Source: Burkholderiales bacterium
GTDB taxonomy: Bacteria; Pseudomonadota; Gammaproteobacteria; Burkholderiales; WYBJ01
Assembly (NCBI GenBank): GCA_022841915.1
Contig: JALHQN010000017.1
Span: 1-64,000, forward strand
Reading direction: 5' to 3'
Length of the DNA stretch: 64,000 nucleotides
Position numbers and translations under genes: made by a program. Shown piece by piece: positions 57,785-64,000 of this stretch (its first letter is position 1; every line of letters starts with the position of its first letter). The notes below the pieces were generated by a model. The model saw only the letters and a program-made list of their open reading frames with translations, ran no database searches and was not told where the DNA came from.

Positions 57785-58912
57785 CTAGAGGTTTAGACGA
57801 ATGCTCGACAGATCGTCGCTGGTTCTCGATTGCGTCGCTGACGATGCGTCCGGGACCTTGGAATTGTTGATTAACCAAGCGAGATTCGTGGCCGAATCGG
57901 CATTCGCCAGCGCTTCTTCATGCGAGATGACACCTTGGGTGTACAACTTGTGGAGCGCCTGCTCGAACGTCTGACAGCCCGGTGCGAGGCTTTGCTCCAT
58001 GGCATCCTTGATCTGATTGATCTCGCCGTTCTTGATCAACTCCTGGATATGCTTGGTGTTCAGAAGAATCTCGGAGGCCGGACACAGCTTGCCGTGGACG
58101 TCGCGCACGAGTCTTTGCGAAATGATCGCGCGCAGACTGACCGACAGATCCATGAGCAGGCTGCCGCGTGCGTCGTGCGGGAAGAAGTTGATGACTCGAT
58201 TCAGGGCGTAGTAGCTGTTGTTCGCGTGCACCGTGGTGAGGCAAAGATGGCCCGTCTGGGCATAGGCGAGGGCAGCCTGGAACGTCTCGCGGTCGCGGCA
58301 CTCGCCGATCAGAATGACATCGGGTGCTTCGCGCATGGCGTTGACCAATGCGTTCTCGTAGGAGCGCGTGTCGATCCCGATCTCGCGCTGATTGACGATG
58401 CTCTTCGCGTGCCGATACATGAACTCGATCGGGTCCTCGATGGTGAGGATGTGGCCCGATTTGGTCTGATTGCGGTGATTGATCATCGAGGCGAGCGTGC
58501 TCGACTTGCCCGATCCGGTGGAGCCCACCACCATGATGAGCCCGCGCTTCTCCATGACCACCTCTTTCAGGATCGGCGGCAGGCGCAGTTCTTCGACGGA
58601 GGGGATGTTGACCTTGATGTGCCGTATGACCATGGCCACGGCGCCGCGCTGCTTGAACACGTTGACCCGAAAGCTGCCAACGCCCGACTCGACGAGGGAG
58701 AAGTTGATCTCCAGATCCCTTTCGAAGGCTTCGATCTGCTCGGGCGTCATGCAGTCGTACGCCATCTTGCGAACGGAGCTTGCGTCCAGTACCTGGGTGT
58801 TGATCGGCATGACCTCGCCCTGGATCTTGATCTGGATCGGGCAGCCGGCTGTAAAGAACATGTCGGAGGCCTGCTTGTCCGCCATGAGTTTGAACAGGGG
58901 GGTGAGTACCAT
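57785..58912 (-). CDS. pilU: Type IV pilus retraction ATPase PilU
   Basis: PilT/PilU secretion ATPase of 375 residues. Walker A VVGSTGSGKSST at about 128-139, Asp box TIEDPIEF, Walker B VILIGECRDRET (PilT usually has GEIRDxET), and His box HLCLTTVHANN. The N-terminus (FKLMADKQASDMFFTAGCP) and C-terminal length favour PilU over PilT. No pilT lies beside it. It follows dapD on the same strand after 118 bp. Confidence 0.93.
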   Translation of the reverse strand: MVLTPLFKLMADKQASDMFFTAGCPIQIKIQGEVMPINTQVLDASSVRKMAYDCMTPEQIEAFERDLEINFSLVESGVGSFRVNVFKQRGAVAMVIRHIKVNIPSVEELRLPPILKEVVMEKRGLIMVVGSTGSGKSSTLASMINHRNQTKSGHILTIEDPIEFMYRHAKSIVNQREIGIDTRSYENALVNAMREAPDVILIGECRDRETFQAALAYAQTGHLCLTTVHANNSYYALNRVINFFPHDARGSLLMDLSVSLRAIISQRLVRDVHGKLCPASEILLNTKHIQELIKNGEINQIKDAMEQSLAPGCQTFEQALHKLYTQGVISHEEALANADSATNLAWLINNSKVPDASSATQSRTSDDLSSIRLNL

Positions 58913-59030
58913 AACTTGTTCCCGAAAGCGCTACGGTTCGAATACGCGCGATCAAACGCTATGTTGTTACGGCGCCCTGTGGCCGAGCCTGAAGGCCGAC
59001 GCTGGGGCGGGCGCCCCCCTTCGATGCCCC

Positions 59031-59852
59031 TCAGACCCCGCGCAAGAGTTCGTTGATACTCGTTTTGGCGCGCGTCTTGGCGTCCACCTGCTTGACGATC
59101 ACCGCACAGGACAAAGCGTACTTGCCGTCTGCGGAGGGCAGGGAGCCGGCGACGACCACCGATCCGGGCGGAACGCGGCCAAAGCTCGTTTCACCCGTTT
59201 CGCGGTTGTAGATTCGTGTGCTCTGACTGATGAACACGCCCATCGAGATGACGCTGCCAGCGCCGATCACCACGCCTTCGACGATCTCTGAACGGGCGCC
59301 GATGAAGCAGTCGTCCTCGATGATGGTCGGATTTGCCTGCAGCGGCTCGAGCACGCCGCCGATCCCCACGCCGCCCGACAGATGCACGTTGCGGCCGATC
59401 TGGGCGCAGGAGCCCACGGTGGCCCAGGTATCCACCATCGTGCCCTCGTCGACATAGGCGCCGATGTTGACGTAGGACGGCATGAGCACGACATTACGGG
59501 CGACATACGCGCCGCGCCGGGCCATCGCAGGCGGAACGACGCGAAAGCCTTCCCGCGCGAATCGCTCGTGATCGTAGGTCGCGAACTTCGAGGCGACCTT
59601 GTCGAAGTAGCGCGTTCCGCCGCCTTCGACCACCGCGTTGTCCTCGAGTCGGAACGACAGTAGCACGGCTTTCTTGATCCACTGATGGGTGATCCAGTCC
59701 GCGCCGGATTTCTCGGCCACGCGCAGTTCGCCGCGATCGAGTTGGTCGACGACCGTATCGACGGCCTTGCGCACGGATACCGTGGCGCTCGCGGGCGTAA
59801 TGCTGGCGCGCTGCTCGAATGCTTCTTCGATGATCGATTGGAGCGGGTTCAT
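59031..59852 (-). CDS. dapD: 2,3,4,5-tetrahydropyridine-2,6-dicarboxylate N-succinyltransferase
   Basis: Lysine/diaminopimelate pathway enzyme, 273 residues, left-handed beta-helix. Landmarks: [56 protein letters not shown] and [17 protein letters not shown]. The ATG at 59852 is five bases after the dapC stop, so both form one operon. Confidence 0.96.
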   Translation of the reverse strand: MNPLQSIIEEAFEQRASITPASATVSVRKAVDTVVDQLDRGELRVAEKSGADWITHQWIKKAVLLSFRLEDNAVVEGGGTRYFDKVASKFATYDHERFAREGFRVVPPAMARRGAYVARNVVLMPSYVNIGAYVDEGTMVDTWATVGSCAQIGRNVHLSGGVGIGGVLEPLQANPTIIEDDCFIGARSEIVEGVVIGAGSVISMGVFISQSTRIYNRETGETSFGRVPPGSVVVAGSLPSADGKYALSCAVIVKQVDAKTRAKTSINELLRGV

Positions 59853-59857
59853 GAGTT

Positions 59858-61051
59858 CTACAGACCTTTCCAGAATTCGCGGATTCGGGTTGCCGCATCG
59901 ACACATTCTGCGGTGGATGCCACCAGCGCGATGCGGACGAAATTCTCGCCCGGGTTGGTCCCCCGCGCGGTTCTAGCCATGAAGCTTCCCGGTAGCACGC
60001 TGACATTGTATTCCGCATACAACCGTCGGGCGAAGTCGGTATCCGGGATAGGCGTGCGGATCCAGAGGTAGAAGGCAGCCTCGGGACGCTCCGCAGGCAC
60101 GTCGGACCCGAACACATCCAGCACCGCATCGAACTTCTCGCGGTAGAGGCGGCGGTTCTCGATGACGTGCTTCTCGTCCTCCCAGGCGACCACGCTGGCA
60201 GCGAAATTCGCCGGCGGCATCGCCCCGCCCTGATAGGTGCGATACAAATGGTAGGGCTTGAGGATCGCCGCATCGCCAGCGACGAAGCCCGAGCGCAAGC
60301 CCGGTGAGTTGGAGCGCTTCGAGAGGCTCGAGAACATGATCAGCCGCGGATAGCCTTGGCGCCCGAGTTGGTGGGCCGCCTGCATGCCCCCCAGCGGCGC
60401 GGCGCCTTCCTCGAAGTAGATCTCCGAGTAGCACTCGTCGGAGGCGATCACGAAGCCGTAGCGGTCGGAGAGTTCGAACAGCCTGCGCCAGTCTGCCAGG
60501 GTCATGACCGTGCCGGTGGGGTTGCCCGGCGAGCATACATAGACAAGCTGCGTTTTCGCCCAGACGGCGTCCGGCAACTGTTCGATGTCGAGTGCGTAGT
60601 TCTTCTCGGGCAGCGAATGCAGGAATTCAGGGCGCGCACCCGCGAGCAAGGCCGCGCCTTCGTAGATCTGATAGAAGGGGTTGGGCATCACGACCACCGG
60701 GTCGGGACGGCTGCGATCGATGACTGCCTGCGCGATGCCGAACAAAGCCTCGCGGCTGCCGTTGACCGGAATCACCTGAGTCGTCGCATCGACATCGCAG
60801 ATGCCGTAACGGCCGCGGATCCAGCCGACGATGGCATTGCGCAGCGACGGCAAGCCCAGCGTCGTCGGGTAAATCGCGAGGCCGTCCAGCGAAGAGGTCA
60901 GCGCCTCGCGGATGAAGGGCGGCGTCGGGTGCTTCGGTTCGCCGATATAGAGTTTGATCGGGCTGTAAGCAGGGTTGGGCTCGACGCCATGCAGCAGTTC
61001 TGTCAGGCGTTCGAAAGCATACGGTTGCAGCAGGTTCAGGCTGGGATTCAC
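59858..61051 (-). CDS. dapC: Succinyldiaminopimelate transaminase
   Basis: PLP-dependent class I aminotransferase, 397 residues, giving N-succinyl-L,L-diaminopimelate. The PLP lysine is in [17 protein letters not shown]; other landmarks are [13 protein letters not shown] and [15 protein letters not shown] start at 61051 gives the family N-terminus [15 protein letters not shown]; the longer ATG frame (61111) adds an unlikely 20 residues. It is directly upstream of dapD. Confidence 0.93.
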   Translation of the reverse strand: MNPSLNLLQPYAFERLTELLHGVEPNPAYSPIKLYIGEPKHPTPPFIREALTSSLDGLAIYPTTLGLPSLRNAIVGWIRGRYGICDVDATTQVIPVNGSREALFGIAQAVIDRSRPDPVVVMPNPFYQIYEGAALLAGARPEFLHSLPEKNYALDIEQLPDAVWAKTQLVYVCSPGNPTGTVMTLADWRRLFELSDRYGFVIASDECYSEIYFEEGAAPLGGMQAAHQLGRQGYPRLIMFSSLSKRSNSPGLRSGFVAGDAAILKPYHLYRTYQGGAMPPANFAASVVAWEDEKHVIENRRLYREKFDAVLDVFGSDVPAERPEAAFYLWIRTPIPDTDFARRLYAEYNVSVLPGSFMARTARGTNPGENFVRIALVASTAECVDAATRIREFWKGL

Positions 61052-61156
61052 TACAGGCTCGCCCGGGATCGGAAAGATCCGATTATATGGGCGCGTATGC
61101 GGGCCATGCACTGGATTTCACCAGCCGCGGCGCGCCGGCGCTGCTCGAAAGGGGCG

Positions 61157-61894
61157 TCAATCCCGCATGTACGAGGGTTCGATCGCACGCTTCCAGAACG
61201 GTGTGAAATCCGGCATCGCGCCCCTGAAGACCATGCGAGGCGAATCCGCGAGCGCGGCTCGCACACGCGGCTCCAACCGGTGGTCGATGAAATCGCAATC
61301 GCAGTCGGCGAGATAGTCGATGACCAATGCGGCTCGTGCGCCGTGCGGGTAGAGGCCGCTCGCAGCGACACCGACGATCCCGCCGTACTGGCGGTACAGC
61401 GCCTGATCGAGTTTCGAGCGCTCGACCCAGTGCTTGAGCGCTTCCTCCGGGACCGGCTCGATCTGTTCGAGGCCCGCGTCCACATCGGCCTCGTAGCGCG
61501 CCAGGCGAACCAGGATGGCGCGAAAATTCTGCAGGCGCGTCCGGTCCTCGGCCGACAGCGCGACATCGCTCAGGCGAGCTTCGAGTTCCCTCAGTTTGCG
61601 CGCCCTTTGGTTTCGATCGTGTGCTTCGAAGGCACGGTTGTACGAGCGCAGCGCCTGGATTTCGGCGTCGGTCGCCTGTAGCCCGTGACGGACAATATAG
61701 GCTCGTTGTGCGCGGCCCTGAAGCGACTGCAGCACCGTGCGAGCGCAGTCGTGTTCCGAAACGGGGGCGAGGCAGCGAACCGCTTCTCCATCAATGCGCG
61801 CTACGAGCGCAGTGGGCGCTTCGGTCGCGCCTCGCACAGGCAGGAGGATGCCTAGGGCAAAGGACAGCGTCGCGAAGAAGCGCCTGGCTCGCAC
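61157..61894 (-). CDS. Secreted protein of unknown function
   Basis: About 245 residues if it starts at the GTG at 61894, four bases after the queF stop. That start gives a signal peptide (RRFFATLSFALGILLPVRGA). The mature part begins LVARIDGEAV, a strand typical of SurA/PpiC-like chaperone N-termini, followed by long charged helices and a C-terminal DFTPFWKRAIEPSYMRD. Cysteine pairs CLAPVSEHDC and CDCDF are present. No family is recognised with confidence. A start at 61966 is also open. Confidence 0.6.
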   Translation of the reverse strand: MRARRFFATLSFALGILLPVRGATEAPTALVARIDGEAVRCLAPVSEHDCARTVLQSLQGRAQRAYIVRHGLQATDAEIQALRSYNRAFEAHDRNQRARKLRELEARLSDVALSAEDRTRLQNFRAILVRLARYEADVDAGLEQIEPVPEEALKHWVERSKLDQALYRQYGGIVGVAASGLYPHGARAALVIDYLADCDCDFIDHRLEPRVRAALADSPRMVFRGAMPDFTPFWKRAIEPSYMRD

Positions 61895-61898
61895 GCCC

Positions 61899-62318
61899 CT
61901 ATCCGCGCGTGCTGGCTTCCGCCGCGATGGGCGCGAGCACGATCGGTTCGGCCGGGGCCCATCCATTCTTGCGCTGCTCTACGGTCACGGTGGTAAAGAT
62001 GCCGCCTCGTACGAAGAAGCGTGCGGTCAGTCGCATGAAGCGTGGGGCCACTGCCTTGACAAGGTCGTCCAGAATTCGGTTGGTGACCGCCTCGTGAAAG
62101 GCGCCCTGATTGCGATACGACCAGACGTACAGCTTGAGGCTCTTCAGTTCGACGCAGGTGCGGTCGGGAATGTAATCGAGTTCGAGGGTAGCGAAATCCG
62201 GTTGCCCGGTCTTCGGGCAAAGGCACGTAAACTCCGGAATCTGCATATGGATGCGGTAATCGCGTCCGGGCTGCGGGTTGGGGAAGGTTTCCAGGCGTCG
62301 GTTTGATCGTGTTGCCAT
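61899..62318 (-). CDS. queF: NADPH-dependent 7-cyano-7-deazaguanine reductase (type I)
   Basis: Queuosine pathway enzyme, 139 residues, reducing preQ0 to preQ1. Active-site cysteine C34 and D41 in [16 protein letters not shown]; QueF motif [17 protein letters not shown] follows. The length fits the short YkvM (type I) form. It diverges from smc. Confidence 0.95.
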   Translation of the reverse strand: MATRSNRRLETFPNPQPGRDYRIHMQIPEFTCLCPKTGQPDFATLELDYIPDRTCVELKSLKLYVWSYRNQGAFHEAVTNRILDDLVKAVAPRFMRLTARFFVRGGIFTTVTVEQRKNGWAPAEPIVLAPIAAEASTRG

Positions 62319-62332
62319 CTTTGAGTTCTAGG

Positions 62333-62360
62333 TTAACAGCCAGATTAAATCGGTTAAAAT
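62333..62360 (+). promoter_or_regulatory. Predicted promoter upstream of smc
   Basis: TTAACA (62333-62338) and TAAAAT (62355-62360) with a 16-base spacer lie in an AT-rich island of an otherwise GC-rich region. A second -10 like TATAAT occurs at 62472-62477, 24 bases before the smc start, without a clear -35. Either could drive smc. Confidence 0.55.
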
Positions 62361-62500
62361 CCCGCCTGCTCGACGACCCGCACATGCAGTCAGAGGAGCG
62401 CGATTCACGAATGCGGGACTTCCGTCGCTCGTTCGACACGCGTAGCCAGGCAAGCATTACAGCGGCCTCATTATAATTCCAGAACTCCAGAAGCACTCTC

Positions 62501-64000
62501 TTGCGCCTCAAGGAAATCAAGCTCGCCGGGTTCAAGTCGTTCGTCGACCCGACACACATCCCCATCCCCGGACAGATCGTCGGCGTGGTCGGTCCGAACG
62601 GATGCGGCAAGTCCAACGTGATCGATGCGGTTCGCTGGGTACTCGGCGAGAGTTCGGCGCGCCATCTGCGCGGCGAAACGATGCAGGACGTGATCTTCAA
62701 CGGCGCCGGCGATCGCAAGCAAGGCAATCGTGCCGCGGTCGAACTGATTTTCGACAACCATCTGGGCAAAGTGTCCGGCGAGTGGTCGAAGTACGGCGAG
62801 ATCGCGATCAAGCGGGTACTCGAACGAGAAGGTGCCTCCGAGTACTACATCAACGGTATTCATGTGCGCCGCCGCGACGTTTCCGATCTCTTCCTCGGTA
62901 CCGGGGTCGGGGCGCGCGCTTACGGGATCATCGAGCAAGGCATGATCTCCAAGATCATCGAGGCCAAGCCTGAAGAGCTGCGCGTGTTTCTCGAAGAAGC
63001 CGCCGGCGTATCGAAGTATCGTGAACGCCGCCGCGAAACCGAGCTCAGGATCGGCGACACGCGCGACAACCTGCAGCGCGTCACCGACATCCGCGAGGAG
63101 CTCGAAAAGCAGCTGGAGCACTTGCAGGCGCAGGCCGAGGTGGCGGCGAAGTACCGCGAGCTACAAGATGCCCTCAATAACGCGCACCAGTTGTTGTGGC
63201 TGGTTCGCAAGCAGGAGGCCGGCTCCCAGCGCAACCGGGTGAGTCGGGACCTGGAGCGTGCGACGCTCGATCTCGAAGCCGAGATTGCCAAACTGCGAGA
63301 GGCCGAGAAGCGTGCCGAAGATCTGCGCGTGCGCTTCTATGCGGCGAGCGACGTGGTATCGGCCGCGCAAGGGGAGTTCTTTCAGGCCGGATCCGAGGTG
63401 GCGCGGCTCGAGCAGCAGCTGCAGTTTCTGCGTACGAGTCGCACGCGGGTCGAGAACCAGTCCTCCCAGGTCAAGACCGATCTGGAGCAATGCAATACTC
63501 AGCTCGAATTGTCCCGCACCAGTGCCGAGGAGTGGCGTGCGAAGCTCGAAGAAGCCGCGATTCAGGTCGAGGAGCTGATGGGCAGAGTTGGGGCCGACTC
63601 GGAGCGCCTCCCGCTGACCGAAGAGGCTTTCCGCGACGCGCAAGAGACATTGCGCGAACTGCGTGACCAGCGCGCGCGCATCGATCAGCAGCTGCACGTC
63701 CAGGATGCCCGCCGCGAGCACGCCGAGAAGCTGCTGCTGCAGCTCGATGGCCGCACCCGCCGCCTCGAACAGGAACGCGATGCGCTCGTCGTGCCCGACG
63801 ACGGCGCGCTTGTCGAGCTGCGCTCGCGATTCCAGTCGCATGAAGATGAGCTGCAGGAGCTGCGTGCCCGGCTGGACGCTCATCGCTACGATCTTCCCCA
63901 GTTCGAACAATTCGCCAGGGAAGCGCAGCAATCGGTCGAGGCGACGGCCTCCCGGATAACGGCTCTGGATGCCCGCCGCTCGGCGCTCGAGGCCTTGCAG
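62501..64000 (+). CDS. smc: Chromosome segregation ATPase SMC (partial, runs off right edge)
   Basis: First 500 codons of SMC, open to the window end. TTG start at 62501 gives the invariant N-terminus RLKEIKLAGFKSFVDPT. Walker A is VGPNGCGKSNVIDAVRWVLGE; the downstream arms GARAYGIIEQGMISKIIEAK and FLEEAAGVSKYRERR are signature blocks. From about residue 170 onward it is heptad-rich coiled coil. SMC compacts and segregates the chromosome. The hinge and the C-terminal head lie outside the window. Confidence 0.96.
   Translation, partial: MRLKEIKLAGFKSFVDPTHIPIPGQIVGVVGPNGCGKSNVIDAVRWVLGESSARHLRGETMQDVIFNGAGDRKQGNRAAVELIFDNHLGKVSGEWSKYGEIAIKRVLEREGASEYYINGIHVRRRDVSDLFLGTGVGARAYGIIEQGMISKIIEAKPEELRVFLEEAAGVSKYRERRRETELRIGDTRDNLQRVTDIREELEKQLEHLQAQAEVAAKYRELQDALNNAHQLLWLVRKQEAGSQRNRVSRDLERATLDLEAEIAKLREAEKRAEDLRVRFYAASDVVSAAQGEFFQAGSEVARLEQQLQFLRTSRTRVENQSSQVKTDLEQCNTQLELSRTSAEEWRAKLEEAAIQVEELMGRVGADSERLPLTEEAFRDAQETLRELRDQRARIDQQLHVQDARREHAEKLLLQLDGRTRRLEQERDALVVPDDGALVELRSRFQSHEDELQELRARLDAHRYDLPQFEQFAREAQQSVEATASRITALDARRSALEALQ

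Noticed and set aside
57522..57788. An 88-codon plus-strand open frame between prmB and pilU
   Set aside because: Arg/Ala-rich composition, no ribosome-binding site and no recognisable family; it overlaps the start of prmB and the end of pilU.
1..64000. CRISPR arrays, prophage genes, transposases, toxin-antitoxin pairs or rRNA genes
   Set aside because: No regularly spaced repeats, integrase or transposase frames, or rRNA sequences were seen; apart from the intron edge the window is ordinary chromosomal coding DNA.

Overview
The window looks like chromosomal DNA of a GC-rich betaproteobacterium, probably from the Burkholderiales/Rhodocyclales side. The evidence is the order sdhCDAB-sdhE-gltA-sucA-sucB-lpd-zapE, the pairs dapC-dapD and dnaX-ybaB-recR, an orphan Bug-type (tripartite tricarboxylate) binding protein, and high GC throughout. 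I could not run any search, so family calls rest on motifs and remembered homologues. The genus cannot be fixed.

Left part (1-10 kb, mostly minus strand). The first 110 bases read, on the minus strand, like the 5' end of a group II intron placed directly after the terminator of an aconitase gene. Then come an MFS transporter, a NUDIX hydrolase, a glutathione S-transferase, a small dimeric-barrel protein, a dienelactone hydrolase, and a three-gene 2-oxo-acid dehydrogenase operon (E1 alpha, E1 beta, E2) without its own E3.

Catabolic island (10.2-19.5 kb). After hslR, a plus-strand run encodes a luciferase-type flavin oxidoreductase, an SDR dehydrogenase, a Bug binding protein, a PRISE-type reductase, a small membrane protein, a fumarate-reductase-like flavoprotein, a cupin and an oxaloacetate-decarboxylase-like PEP mutase/ICL enzyme. 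It meets, tail to tail over a strong hairpin, the end of a minus-strand operon that contributes an arylmalonate-decarboxylase-like protein and an RraA-type aldolase. Together these look like a pathway for an unidentified branched or unsaturated di/tricarboxylate. This is the best candidate here for an undescribed system.

Central metabolism (19.5-45.2 kb). The minus operon mdh, CitE-like lyase, prpD, DUF3617, second acnA, rraA-like, AMDase-like diverges from the plus-strand TCA run sdhC to lpd and zapE. The run continues with an AcuI-type acrylyl-CoA reductase and propionyl-CoA synthetase. Further right lie a DUF1622 membrane protein, a small conserved gene broken by an in-frame TGA, tRNA-Ser(GGA) and acs.

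Right part (45.5-64 kb). This holds 4.5S RNA, a PagL-like lipid A deacylase, dnaX-ybaB-recR, a ferredoxin-reductase-type flavoprotein, a cobalamin riboswitch driving a btuB-C-D-F-like uptake operon, an RluB-type pseudouridine synthase overlapping prmB, pilU, dapD, dapC, a secreted hypothetical protein, queF, and the first 500 codons of smc running off the right edge.
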